From assembly GCA_965278995.1 (NCBI GenBank), contig OZ257136.1, forward strand, positions 2,852,001 through 2,916,000: a DNA stretch of 64,000 bases, written 5' to 3'. Made by a program: the position numbers and the translations under genes. Shown piece after piece: positions 1 to 9,317 of this stretch (within the stretch, counting starts at the first letter, position 1; each line of letters starts with the position of its first letter). This DNA comes from JADJYF01 sp965278995 (lineage in GTDB: Bacteria; Pseudomonadota; Gammaproteobacteria; Ga0077536). The notes beneath the pieces were generated by a model. It had not been told where the DNA came from, ran no database searches, and was given only the letters and a program-made list of their open reading frames with translations.

Positions 1-181
1 TCATGGGCGGCGACTTGCGCTGATGGGAGACGAGTCAAACACGCTAACGCTTGCGGAAAGCTAGGCCTATAGCGCGCTAATTTCCGTGACGCTGGCGATC
101 CCGTAACTATCCACAGGCGTGCCTTGCGGCGTTATGCTGACGCCTGGAACTGTGACCGTTGCCGCGCTTCGAGGATACACC
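1..181. other. Leading intergenic segment
   Basis: No coding region can be supported here. A minus-strand ATG lies at the extreme left edge (complement of positions 2-4) and could start a gene that leaves the window, but only the start codon is visible and no Shine-Dalgarno sequence precedes it. The right part carries the ribosome binding site (GAGGA, about eight bases before the ATG) of the regulator that starts at 182. Confidence 0.4.
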
Positions 182-895
182 ATGTCGAAACCGAGACCCG
201 TCACAATCAGCGCGCAAAGTCTCGCCGCAGTTGACGCTTTCGCCGCAGAAACACTGATTGCGCGGACGCAGATTGCGGCGCTGTGTCAAGGCCGGCGCTA
301 TGCCAGGGGCGAACAGATTATTGGACTCAAGGGGCGTGAAGGCGGTGTGTTCTTTCTCATCAGCGGGACAGTCCGGGTAACGTATTTTGCTGTCAACGGC
401 CGTGAAGTCGCGTTTCGTGAACTTGCTGCCGGCGATATGTTCGGCGAGTTGAGTGCGCTGGATGACGGACCGCGTTCGGCGCAGGTTCTCGCACTCAGCA
501 ACGCATTTGTCGGCTGGCTTTCCAGCGCCCATTTCCAGCATCTGTTGTTGCAACATCCCGGCTTCTCCAACCATGTCATTCAGCGCCTGGTCAAACTGGT
601 GAGGCTGCTGTCCGAGCGGGTCGTCGAGATGAGCACGCTCGGCGTCATCAACCGCATCCATGTCGAGCTTCTGCGCCTGGCCTGGAAAGCTGGCGTCGAG
701 GGCAATCGTGCCGTCATTCGACCGTCGCCCAATCAGGAACAGATGGCAAACCGCATCAGCACTCGGCGCGAAGCCGTCTCCAAGGAATTCTCCGCACTGG
801 AGGCTCGCGGCATTGTCACGCGCGACGGTGCCCGGGAGCTGATCATCAACGATATGCGCCAGCTCGAAGACTTGGTGCACGCCGCAACGCGGTAA
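182..895 (+). CDS. Crp/Fnr family transcriptional regulator
   Basis: A 237-residue cytoplasmic regulator with the Crp/Fnr layout: an N-terminal cyclic-nucleotide-binding beta-roll (about residues 35-140), a dimerisation helix, and a C-terminal winged helix-turn-helix containing QEQMANRISTRREAVSKE. The phosphate-binding cassette is recognisable (FGELSALDDGPRSA), with the Glu and Arg that contact a cyclic nucleotide in CRP, so ligand binding is plausible. There are no clustered N-terminal cysteines, which argues against an FNR-type iron-sulfur sensor. The ATG at 182 is preferred over an in-frame ATG at 119 because GAGGA sits just before it and the product then has the usual family length. The downstream transporter carries a second domain of the same type. 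The regulon is unknown. Confidence 0.88.
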   Translation: MSKPRPVTISAQSLAAVDAFAAETLIARTQIAALCQGRRYARGEQIIGLKGREGGVFFLISGTVRVTYFAVNGREVAFRELAAGDMFGELSALDDGPRSAQVLALSNAFVGWLSSAHFQHLLLQHPGFSNHVIQRLVKLVRLLSERVVEMSTLGVINRIHVELLRLAWKAGVEGNRAVIRPSPNQEQMANRISTRREAVSKEFSALEARGIVTRDGARELIINDMRQLEDLVHAATR

Positions 896-1007
896 CCGAC
901 CCGGTCGCACCAGCACCCTATGGGAATTGCCGCACCGAAAAGCACTCGAACACCGACTTTGCTATCCTTTGCTGCCATCGCCAGGGAATCGCAACCAGAG
1001 CACTGCC

Positions 1008-1838
1008 ATGGATAGCTTGTCGTCTACCCTATCAAATTCATCTGTCGTGGTCGCCACGCTGCTTGCGATACTCGGTTCTCTCGCTAATCCGGCCGTGGCA
1101 ACAGCCGCCGACACCGGCGGCATCGTCGATGCGGAAGTCCGCGCCTGCGTCGACCGTGCGTTACCCAAGCAAACATTACGTCAGGACATGACGCTGCAGG
1201 TCGTCGACGCTACCGAGACGATGCGTGAGTCGTCAGGCACATTACACTGGAAGCGGTTTCCGAACGGTCTCGCCAAAGTCATGTTCGTCGTCGACGATTC
1301 ACCGCAATACCGCGGGGTTGGCGTGCTCATGAACGAACGCAGTGCGGGCGAACCGGAGGTCTACATGTATTCACCGGAACTCCGGCGCGATCGTCGCATC
1401 AGCAGCGCAGCCCTGGCTGGCCCACTACTCGGCACCGATTTCAGCTATGAGGATTTCGCCTTGCTGCAGCATCTCGCTGTGACCGGCGATGCTCGACGCC
1501 TGGCCGATGCCGAGGTTGACGGACAACCCGCCTATGTCATGGAAACGACGCCGAACGAAGAGCAGTCGTCGTATTCGCGCGTAACTACGTTCGTCGACAA
1601 GCTTTGGTGCCTGCCGGTGCTCACCCAGTTCTATGGCCACAACGGTTCCCTATACAAAGAATTGCGCATCGATCGCGATGAAGTTCGCCAGCAAGGTTCG
1701 CAATGGATCCCATTGCGCTCGACCATGCACAATCATAAGCAGAACAGTCGAACGATGCTGGATGTATCTCACGTCGAGATCGACGTCGATATTGCAGACG
1801 AACTCTTCACTCCGGGGAAGTTGCGCCAAGGCCACTGA
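1008..1838 (+). CDS. LolA-like outer-membrane lipoprotein-sorting protein
   Basis: A 276-residue exported protein. The N-terminus has a hydrophobic stretch (VVVATLLAILGSLANP) followed by an Ala-rich cleavage region, consistent with a Sec signal peptide. The body has the repeated beta-strand pattern of the LolA-like group annotated as outer membrane lipoprotein-sorting proteins, including a DGQPAYVMETTP-type central strand. These proteins are commonly encoded beside RND/MMPL transporters, and the exporter begins 12 bases downstream, so the pair is probably one operon moving a lipid or hydrophobic compound across the envelope. The start at 1008 is chosen because the signal peptide begins there; the reading frame is open back to 927. 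The cargo is not known. Confidence 0.75.
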   Translation: MDSLSSTLSNSSVVVATLLAILGSLANPAVATAADTGGIVDAEVRACVDRALPKQTLRQDMTLQVVDATETMRESSGTLHWKRFPNGLAKVMFVVDDSPQYRGVGVLMNERSAGEPEVYMYSPELRRDRRISSAALAGPLLGTDFSYEDFALLQHLAVTGDARRLADAEVDGQPAYVMETTPNEEQSSYSRVTTFVDKLWCLPVLTQFYGHNGSLYKELRIDRDEVRQQGSQWIPLRSTMHNHKQNSRTMLDVSHVEIDVDIADELFTPGKLRQGH

Positions 1839-1850
1839 CCGGCTTGCACG

Positions 1851-4565
1851 ATGCGGCTCCTGCTCGATTCAATCGTCGCGCGACCATGGCAGGTCGCGTT
1901 GATGGTTTTTATATTGATGATTCCGGCACTGCTTCAGCTTATCGACATCGAGAATCATCGGCCACGTCTCTCGATTGATGCTTCGCTCGATGCGCTACTG
2001 CCACAGCACAGCGCGGCACTCGAGATCTATGAACGCACGCGGGCGACTTTTGGTTCGGACGACGTGCTGCTCATCGCATGGCTGGATAACGAGCTCTTCA
2101 CACCGGAGCATCTTGCCGCGCTGAAGCGATTGACGCGGCGTCTCGAACGCATGTCCGGTGTTGAGCGCGTCGACAGTCTAGCCACAGCACTGAATGTGCG
2201 GGTGACAGATGAGACAACTGAGATAGATGCATTCCTGCGCGTTCTGCCGACAACTGTTAAAGAAGCCCTCGCCATCCGCGATGCCGCTCTGGCCGATGCG
2301 CTGCATGCAGGGCGGCTGGTAGCCCGCGATGGACGCGGACTGCTGATCGCGGTTCATTTTGACCCAGCCCTTGCGAGCAGCGTACTCGCTGAGCGCGTCA
2401 CCGCGATCAGCGCCGCCTCGCGCGACGAAGCGGGGCACATCACGCAGTTCGTCACTGGCCCGCTGGCTGTCCGCCTCGAGATCAGCAGGCTGCTGCTCCG
2501 CGATCTGTATCGGGTCATGCCGTTGGCAGTAGCCGGCACCCTGCTGGTTGCCGCACTCAGTTTTCGCAGTCTGCGTGGCGTTGTCATTCCGATGCTGGCC
2601 AATGCCGCCGCGCTGACCGGTACATTGGCATGTTTCGTCGCCACAGGTCATGCGCTGAATTTCGTAACGGTCATGCTGCCACCAGTTGTGTATGTCGTGG
2701 GCTTTGCTTATGCCGTGCATGTCGTCAGTGGATTCGATGAAGCCTACACTCCCGGCGTCGCCAAACAGGAAGCCGTCAAAGCAGCCGTCAGGCATGTGGC
2801 AGTACCCCTGACCTTGACTGCGCTGACGACCGCCATTGGTTTTGGATCGCTCGCTTTCAGCAGTATCAGTTCGATCCGCGATTTCGGTTTGTTTGCCACC
2901 CTAGGCAGTATATTGGCGTGGATTGCTGCATTGACCGTCGTGCCAGCCGGTTTGATGCTGTTGCCGGCGCGCTGCACGACACGAACGGCAGGGGACCGCC
3001 TGACTGCGTGGGCCGGTCCACTCGCGAAGTTCGATTTGCGCCATCGCCGCGCTCTGCTGATTGCTGGTGCCATCCTCGCCGCTGCTACCCTCCTGGCTGC
3101 AACTCGCATCGAAGTCAGCACCGACTATCTCGGCAATTTTGCGGTCGACAATCCCGTGCGCCGCCATTTCAGTGCCATCGCCCAATCGTTCTCTGGCGCC
3201 GTTCCGCTGCAGATAGTCATCGAAAGCGATATACCACAGGCGTTCAAAGCGCCGGCGCAACTGCGTGCCATTGGTGAACTGGAGAACTGGTTGAAAGCGC
3301 AGCCGGAAGTCGGCGGTGTCTATTCCCTGCATGGTTATATCAAGGCGCTGTATGCGGCGCTCGCTCCGGACCAGCTTGCGCAATCGCCGATGCCGCGTAC
3401 ACCCGAGCTTACCGATCACCTGCTGTTGCTCGGCGGCAGTGACGATGTGCTGCGCTTTGCAGACACGCGTTTCGCTACGACTGTGCTGCACCTCAACACC
3501 AGCGCCGTCTCGACGGCGGACTTGAATCGGCTCGCACGACGCATCGAGACCCGCCTTGCCGATCTGCCTGCCCATTTGCGTGGACATGTGACTGGCAGTT
3601 CATATGTCATTGCCAGCACCATCGACGATATCGCTCGTGGACAAGTCCGCAGTCTCGGCTTTGCACTCGGAACAATCTATCTGGTACTGGTTGCGCTGTT
3701 CGGCTCCTGGCGAGTCGCTGCGCTTGCATTGATTCCAAATACGCTGCCGATATTCGCCTACTTCGGCCTGCTCGGGGCCAGTGGCATCACGCTCAATCTG
3801 ACAACCAGCCTGATTGCCTCTGTCGTGCTCGGCATCGCGGTCGATGAGACTATCCATTTCCTATCGCAGTTCAACGTCGAAGCCCGCCGCCATGCCAGCG
3901 AGGAACTGGGCGCGGTACACGCTCTGCGCACCGTCTTGCGTCCGGCAACATTCACCACGCTCTCGCTCTGTGTCGGCTTCCTCGCGATGACGGCGGGTGA
4001 GCTGCAGTATCAGGCCGAATTCGGCTATCTCGCTGCCGGGACGCTGTTCATGGCCCTGCTCATGTACCTCACGCTGACGCCGGCCATCAGTGAGCAACTT
4101 CACGTCGTCACACTGTGGGATGTTCTGACGCTCGATCTTGGTGCGAAGCCGCAGGAAACCATTCCGTTATTCGCCGGATTGACGGCCAGGCAGGCGCGTG
4201 TCGCTGCCTTGATGGGTAAAATGCACAGCTTTCCAGCCGAGACTCGCGTTATGAGCGTAGGCGAACCCGCCGAGACGATGTGGGTGGTCGTTGATGGTTC
4301 ATTACGCGCGTCGACCCCTCACGAGGAAGGGGACTTCGTCCTGCGAACGATGTCGCGCGGCGCTCAATTAGGCGAGATTGCACTGTTCAAAGGACAACGC
4401 ACTGCCAACGTCGATACGCTGACTGCTGTCCGTGTTCTGAGTTTCTCACTGCAGGCGCTGCAACGCCTGCGCCAGCGCTATCCGCGGGTAGCCGCTACGC
4501 TCTACCGCAATATCGCAGCCGAACTCGCCGGGCGGTTGACCGAGACCACTCGGCGCCTGAAATAG
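1851..4565 (+). CDS. RND/MMPL superfamily exporter with C-terminal cyclic-nucleotide-binding domain
   Basis: A 904-residue inner-membrane protein with two repeats of one transmembrane helix, a large periplasmic loop and five further helices, the architecture of the MMPL/HpnN branch of RND transporters. The first helix is near residues 13-30; helix bundles lie near 220-370 and 600-745, with the family motif VVLGIAVDETIHFL in the second bundle. After the last helix, residues about 770-895 form a cytoplasmic cyclic-nucleotide-binding fold with a phosphate-binding cassette (GEIALFKGQRTANV) that keeps the Glu and Arg. Most RND exporters lack such a domain. It follows a LolA-like gene and lies downstream of a Crp-type gene. 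Substrate unknown; hopanoids, lipids or hydrophobic compounds are possible by family analogy. Confidence 0.85.
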   Translation: MRLLLDSIVARPWQVALMVFILMIPALLQLIDIENHRPRLSIDASLDALLPQHSAALEIYERTRATFGSDDVLLIAWLDNELFTPEHLAALKRLTRRLERMSGVERVDSLATALNVRVTDETTEIDAFLRVLPTTVKEALAIRDAALADALHAGRLVARDGRGLLIAVHFDPALASSVLAERVTAISAASRDEAGHITQFVTGPLAVRLEISRLLLRDLYRVMPLAVAGTLLVAALSFRSLRGVVIPMLANAAALTGTLACFVATGHALNFVTVMLPPVVYVVGFAYAVHVVSGFDEAYTPGVAKQEAVKAAVRHVAVPLTLTALTTAIGFGSLAFSSISSIRDFGLFATLGSILAWIAALTVVPAGLMLLPARCTTRTAGDRLTAWAGPLAKFDLRHRRALLIAGAILAAATLLAATRIEVSTDYLGNFAVDNPVRRHFSAIAQSFSGAVPLQIVIESDIPQAFKAPAQLRAIGELENWLKAQPEVGGVYSLHGYIKALYAALAPDQLAQSPMPRTPELTDHLLLLGGSDDVLRFADTRFATTVLHLNTSAVSTADLNRLARRIETRLADLPAHLRGHVTGSSYVIASTIDDIARGQVRSLGFALGTIYLVLVALFGSWRVAALALIPNTLPIFAYFGLLGASGITLNLTTSLIASVVLGIAVDETIHFLSQFNVEARRHASEELGAVHALRTVLRPATFTTLSLCVGFLAMTAGELQYQAEFGYLAAGTLFMALLMYLTLTPAISEQLHVVTLWDVLTLDLGAKPQETIPLFAGLTARQARVAALMGKMHSFPAETRVMSVGEPAETMWVVVDGSLRASTPHEEGDFVLRTMSRGAQLGEIALFKGQRTANVDTLTAVRVLSFSLQALQRLRQRYPRVAATLYRNIAAELAGRLTETTRRLK

Positions 4566-4821
4566 ATTCCATCTTCACTGAGCTGAGGTCCGTTCACCGG
4601 CAGAGCCGTGCCGGGTATCGGTGCCTGATACGTGCGAAAGATCACTATCTTCCAACTCATTTCGCTGCTCCGGACACAGCGCGAGGGAATTCGCGTGCTA
4701 CGCTTTCATTTTATTTCTTCATGGATGAACCGATGGGGTCGCATGCCTGGTCCCCGCTAGAACACTGCGCCGCAGGGGAATGGCGACCACTGGCTGCCCG
4801 GCTCGGCTTTGGTCCGCAATC
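4566..4821. other. Intergenic region before the GGDEF-EAL gene
   Basis: A 256-base gap. It is moderately AT-rich around 4700-4725, where a promoter could sit, but I cannot assign -35/-10 boxes with confidence. No small gene, repeat or strong hairpin is evident. Confidence 0.4.
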
Positions 4822-7320
4822 ATGACCGATACCGATAACCCGCCAAGCGTGGCTGCTGCGCTTACGCGCGAGACAGCGATTGCCGAACAGGCTGTCCGAT
4901 TGCTGTTTGCCAATGCGCGCATCGGCGAAGCGATGACTGCCAGTGTTGCTATCGGTCTGGCGGTTGCCCAGTTGCCGGCAGTCGGACTGGTACCGGCATT
5001 GTCCTGGCTCACGTTGACTTTATCAGTCACGCTCTGGCGCGGCAGCCTGCGGCGCGCTTATCAACGCAATGCAAATGCCCGCACGCTTGCTTTCTGGTAT
5101 CGAGCATTCATCGTTGGCGGCGCGTTGACCGGCATGGCCTGGGGTGCGTCGGCCTACCTGCTGGTCGCTGCACCGATACTGGCGCAGCTCCTTCCCATCA
5201 TCATCGTGATTGCGGGCATGACGTCGGCTGCCGTTCCGTATCTGGCCCCCGCGCCCGCCGCTTTTTACGCCTATGCCGCGTTTGCAGTGGTCCCAGTATC
5301 AGCACGATTTCTCACCGCTGGCTCGCGCATCGAGTTCATCATCGGTTTATTCATTGCGCTGTATCTAATCGGCATACTGCGCAGCGGCAAGCTGCTCGGC
5401 GCATGGCTGACCAGAGCGCACGGGCTTGCCTACGATGAAGCCAGTAAGGCACGCGAACTGGCCACGCTGACGCAAGCGCTCGAAACAGCGCATGACGAGC
5501 TCCGCACGGAAAGCAGCCTTCGCCTGCAGATCGAACGCAGCGGCCGGGAATCGGCAGCTGCTACCAGCAAGCGACTCGCACTCGAAGTTGACACGCGCAC
5601 CGCCGAGTTGCGCGAAACGCTCGCAGCGATGACCGCCACTCGTGAGCAACTCGATGCCGCGCTCGTCGCCGGGCGCCTGGCTCTATTCGAATGCGATACC
5701 GTCACCCGGGAAGTGCGGTTGAGTGTGCACTGGTCGCAAATGTTAGGCGGGCCCGCAGTCGAAACGGTGACCACCATTCAAGAGCTCATGCGCATGACGC
5801 ACCCTGATGACCGACAGGCCATTACGCGCGCTTACCGCGATGCGGTAAGGGGGCGGCGCAGCGGCTATGTAGTCGATCACCGAGTGTCTGATGCGAACGG
5901 AGGTTGGCTTTGGGTCGAAAGTCGTGCGCGGGTCGTCTCGCGACGCGCTAACGGCATGGCGCTTTGCCTGGTTGGCACTAACTGCGATATCTCCGACCGT
6001 AAGGAAAACGAAAAGCGGTTGCTTTATCAGGCCTATCATGACCCGTTGACTGGACTAGCCAACCGCGCGTTTCTGCGCGAGCGCCTACGCGAAATGGTTT
6101 TCCGTGCAGAACGGATGCAACGCCCACTTGCCGTACTGTGCCTGGATCTCGATCATTTCAAAGTCATTAACGACTCTGACGGTCATGCCGCCGGCGATAA
6201 ACTGCTGTGCGCGGCCGCGGAACTCCTGAAACAGTGTGTTCGTCAGGGTGATATCGTTGGTCGTCTGGGCGGCGACGAGTTTGCGGTTCTGCTCGAAGGT
6301 CCACTCGATACCGCGGCGATTGCCGCTGTCGCGCAGAAAATCCGACGCCGGATCAGTTCGCCGATACGCGCCGACGATCACGAATATATCCTGTCTGCCA
6401 GCATCGGTATCAGCTGCTATCCCGCCGACGGACTAACCGCCGACGAACTGATGACACGTGCCGACATCGCCATGTATAGCGCGAAGGAAGCCGGTCGTAA
6501 TGATTTCCGCTTTTTCACCAGTGAACTCAACCAGCAGGCCCAGAGCAAAGCAACATTAATGGCCGGCCTTCAAAGCGCCATAGTCAATGATGAACTATGG
6601 CTTGCCTATCAGCCGCGGGTTGATTGCCGAACCGACCGTGTCGTCAGCGTGGAAGCACTGCTGCGCTGGGAGCATCCCGAGCTCGGGTTGATTGCGCCGG
6701 AACGGTTCATTCCGCTGGCAGAACTCACCGGCAGCATCACTGCGCTTGGCGAATGGGTCCTGGTTACCGCTTGTGCGCAGATGAGAGCCTGGCGGGACGC
6801 TGGGTATGAGTTGCAACATGTGGCCGTGAATCTGTCGATGCGCCAGTTGTTGCAGGACGACCTGGTCGAACGTGTGATGGCTGCCATTACCGACGCCGGC
6901 ATTGCACCTTCCGATCTCGAACTTGAGATCACTGAGAGTATGGCCATGCAGGATCCGGATACCGTGCTGGCGCGATTGTCGCGTCTGCACGATTTCGGTG
7001 TCCGCATTGCGCTCGACGATTTCGGCACCGGGTTTTCATCGCTCAGTCATCTCAAGCGATTCCCCATAGACGATCTTAAAATCGATCGCTTTTTCGTCGG
7101 TGGCGTACCGGCCAATACAGAGGACACCGCCATCGCCCGTGCTATCTTGGCGCTGGCGCGCAGCCTGGAATTGAACGCCATCGCCGAGGGTGTCGAAACG
7201 ACAGCACAGCGCGACTTTCTGCTGCGCGAGGGATGCCGAGAGATGCAGGGCTTTCTCTTTGCAGTGCCGGTTGCCGCGAAAGATCTGCAATTGTCGCAAT
7301 CGCAGCGAAGCGCCGGTTGA
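4822..7320 (+). CDS. Membrane-bound GGDEF-EAL cyclic-di-GMP turnover protein with PAS domain
   Basis: An 832-residue inner-membrane signalling protein. Residues about 25-190 hold five or six hydrophobic helices forming a membrane sensor domain, followed by a coiled coil (about 200-275), a PAS domain (about 280-395), a diguanylate cyclase domain with an intact GGDEF motif at 483-487, and a phosphodiesterase domain with EAL at 611-613 plus the later DDFGTGFSSL and DLKIDRFF motifs. Both catalytic motifs look intact, so it could make or break cyclic-di-GMP; dual-domain proteins are often phosphodiesterases stimulated by their GGDEF half. An upstream in-frame ATG exists at 4780; the ATG at 4822 (MTDTDNPP) is preferred. 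The tandem PilZ protein at 13.1 kb is a possible receptor. Confidence 0.9.
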   Translation: MTDTDNPPSVAAALTRETAIAEQAVRLLFANARIGEAMTASVAIGLAVAQLPAVGLVPALSWLTLTLSVTLWRGSLRRAYQRNANARTLAFWYRAFIVGGALTGMAWGASAYLLVAAPILAQLLPIIIVIAGMTSAAVPYLAPAPAAFYAYAAFAVVPVSARFLTAGSRIEFIIGLFIALYLIGILRSGKLLGAWLTRAHGLAYDEASKARELATLTQALETAHDELRTESSLRLQIERSGRESAAATSKRLALEVDTRTAELRETLAAMTATREQLDAALVAGRLALFECDTVTREVRLSVHWSQMLGGPAVETVTTIQELMRMTHPDDRQAITRAYRDAVRGRRSGYVVDHRVSDANGGWLWVESRARVVSRRANGMALCLVGTNCDISDRKENEKRLLYQAYHDPLTGLANRAFLRERLREMVFRAERMQRPLAVLCLDLDHFKVINDSDGHAAGDKLLCAAAELLKQCVRQGDIVGRLGGDEFAVLLEGPLDTAAIAAVAQKIRRRISSPIRADDHEYILSASIGISCYPADGLTADELMTRADIAMYSAKEAGRNDFRFFTSELNQQAQSKATLMAGLQSAIVNDELWLAYQPRVDCRTDRVVSVEALLRWEHPELGLIAPERFIPLAELTGSITALGEWVLVTACAQMRAWRDAGYELQHVAVNLSMRQLLQDDLVERVMAAITDAGIAPSDLELEITESMAMQDPDTVLARLSRLHDFGVRIALDDFGTGFSSLSHLKRFPIDDLKIDRFFVGGVPANTEDTAIARAILALARSLELNAIAEGVETTAQRDFLLREGCREMQGFLFAVPVAAKDLQLSQSQRSAG

Positions 7321-7422
7321 CGCCTGCCCGGATCGTGACTTTCAATATGCGTTTCTGGTTGGTCATCCAGCGAGTCGCGCGTTCGCGTGGCTGCAGAATT
7401 TTCGATTTGCACTAGCGACACG

Positions 7423-8337
7423 ATGAGAAATTACGCTGCCAACAACACGCGGACCTGCACTGCATTGTATGCCGTGTTGTTCTGTCTGCTTCTGCCTAAT
7501 CTGGCTGGATGCAGTTTCGTGGCGCTTGGCTACCGCAACTCGCCGACTCTGCTGCTTGCCTGGCTGGACCGCTATTTCGATTTCGATAGCCCGCAACGCC
7601 ATGCCTTGAAACACGCATTCAGTGGCGTGCTGAGCTGGCATCGTCGTGAGCGACTGCCCTTGCTCGCGGACGCGCTGGACGATCTCGCGCAACGGGTCGG
7701 CAGTCCGCTTACGCTCGACGATGTCAACCATATCACCGAGACTGTCAGTGCTGAGTACCACCTTCTCGCACATCGACTTGCTCCGTCGCTGGCCGTACTT
7801 GCCGAACAGCTGTCAGCCGAACAACGCGCTCACCTCGAGCGCGCGTTCGAGCGCGACCAGCGTCGGCAAACGCGCGAGTATCTGACGCCATCACTGGCAA
7901 AACTCGTACGCAAACGCGAGCACTGGATCGAAGATTCCGCCGAAGATTGGCTGGGACAACTCAACGCCACCCAGAGCGAATGGCTGACCGCCAGATTGGC
8001 TGAAGTACCGCCCGATTACAGTGGTTGGAGCGCACATCGCGCGCAGCGCCAGAAGGCTTTATTGACTGTTTTGAAGACAGCCGCGCCTGGTCCTGGGATG
8101 ACTGCGTGGCTGGCAGCTTACGAAACCAGCCGCGAGCCGAACTACCAGGCCCATATCGCACGTATGCGCGCGTTCTTCCAACAGCTGGTAGTCGACCTCG
8201 TCAACAATGCCACGCCCGCACAGCGCAAGCACCTTCGCGAACGATTGGAGTTTTATCGCGATGAGTTGCGCGAGGTGGCCGGCGGCCCCTCCCCATCCAG
8301 TCTAAGCGCGGTGATAGAGCGTCCAGCTCAGCGCTGA
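7423..8337 (+). CDS. DUF6279-like lipoprotein
   Basis: A 304-residue predicted lipoprotein. The N-terminus ends in a lipobox (NLAGC, Cys about residue 28 from the ATG at 7423). The body is almost entirely helical and charged, with a WLDRYFDFDSPQ motif soon after the lipobox, as in the proteins annotated DUF6279 family lipoprotein in gammaproteobacteria. No catalytic motif is seen and no function is established. It begins about 100 bases after the GGDEF-EAL gene and its last ten bases overlap the end of the convergent methyltransferase gene. The frame is open back to 7387, but the lipoprotein signal starts at 7423. Confidence 0.75.
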   Translation: MRNYAANNTRTCTALYAVLFCLLLPNLAGCSFVALGYRNSPTLLLAWLDRYFDFDSPQRHALKHAFSGVLSWHRRERLPLLADALDDLAQRVGSPLTLDDVNHITETVSAEYHLLAHRLAPSLAVLAEQLSAEQRAHLERAFERDQRRQTREYLTPSLAKLVRKREHWIEDSAEDWLGQLNATQSEWLTARLAEVPPDYSGWSAHRAQRQKALLTVLKTAAPGPGMTAWLAAYETSREPNYQAHIARMRAFFQQLVVDLVNNATPAQRKHLRERLEFYRDELREVAGGPSPSSLSAVIERPAQR

Positions 8338-9317
8338 ACCGAGTTGCGGTTTTTCACCGCTGTGCAGTATATCGGCGTGACCGGATGATCGAAAAGATGT
8401 TCGATTGTGAAGCCTTCGTCCTCGATGATGGCGCAAAATGTGGCGGTCGTCATCGGCAGATCGTAGCGTGGCGTCAACGCATCGAACGTATTCAGAGCTT
8501 CCAGTTCACGCAGGCGCCCGGCGTCAAGATCCAAAAAAACGGGATAGTGGTAGTACGGTATCCAGTCGTGCGACAGCCGCCGACCCAGCGGGCCCAGACG
8601 GTACAACAACGCATTTATTCGATGCAGCAGAGGTCCACACCATCGCACATAGCGATACACCGTCCGATGCGGTAGTCGCCGCGTCAACCAGCGGATCTTG
8701 TATTTGAAACAGTTCATGTTGCGCCAACTGCGCTTATAGCTGTGCGCGAACAACACGCCGCCTGGACGCACCTTACGACAAATGCTACGAAGCGCGCGCT
8801 CTGGATCAGGCGTGTGCTGCAAAACGCGATGACAGAAGACAAAATCGAATGAGGCATCGGGGTACGGTATGGCGAATATCGAAGCCTGCAAGATCGTCAG
8901 GCGCGGGTCGCGTTGACTCGCAGCAGCACGTTCGCACGCATTACTGAGATCGAACGAATGCACCTCGGCAAAACCGAGCTGGAGTAGTACCTCGGTATCG
9001 TCACCTCCGCCCATTCCACATTCAAGCACGCGTGCCCCGTTCGTCGGATACTGGTCAAAATGCGTGCGATGAATGATTTCGTCGTATTTTCCACGCCCCT
9101 TGTGCAACGCGTCGCTAAGTGTCCGCCAGGTGTTCCATTGAAAGCCGAAAGCCTCGGCGTAGTTCTCGGCGCGATCGACGAATCGCGGGATGCCACCGAC
9201 TATCGGAGCCACGCTTGCGCCGGTACGTGCACTGATCAGTGCACCATTGCGTTCGATCAAGACATCGCCGCTGACTGGGTCGATGAAAGGCGTCAATGCG
9301 TCGCCGGGCATTTTCAC
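8328..9317 (-). CDS. Class I SAM-dependent methyltransferase with Trm112-like N-terminus
   Basis: A 329-residue cytoplasmic methyltransferase. Residues about 1-50 resemble the short Trm112-like leader seen in such enzymes (DPVSGDVLIERNGALIS), and the Rossmann core follows with a glycine motif (VLECGMGGGDDTEVL), an acidic motif II (VHSFDLS), and motif IV (FDFVFCHRVLQHTPDP). The C-terminal 120 residues are basic and aromatic. The start is GTG at 9317, overlapping the stop of the upstream monooxygenase-like gene as GTGA; an ATG two codons later (9311) is an alternative. The junction implies translational coupling with an oxygenase, so the methyl acceptor is probably a small molecule made in that short pathway. 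Confidence 0.82.
   Translation of the reverse strand: MKMPGDALTPFIDPVSGDVLIERNGALISARTGASVAPIVGGIPRFVDRAENYAEAFGFQWNTWRTLSDALHKGRGKYDEIIHRTHFDQYPTNGARVLECGMGGGDDTEVLLQLGFAEVHSFDLSNACERAAASQRDPRLTILQASIFAIPYPDASFDFVFCHRVLQHTPDPERALRSICRKVRPGGVLFAHSYKRSWRNMNCFKYKIRWLTRRLPHRTVYRYVRWCGPLLHRINALLYRLGPLGRRLSHDWIPYYHYPVFLDLDAGRLRELEALNTFDALTPRYDLPMTTATFCAIIEDEGFTIEHLFDHPVTPIYCTAVKNRNSVQR

Noticed and set aside
4719..5030. Minus-strand frame at the GGDEF-EAL gene start
   Set aside because: Antisense to the membrane sensor domain of the GGDEF-EAL protein; no supporting motif.
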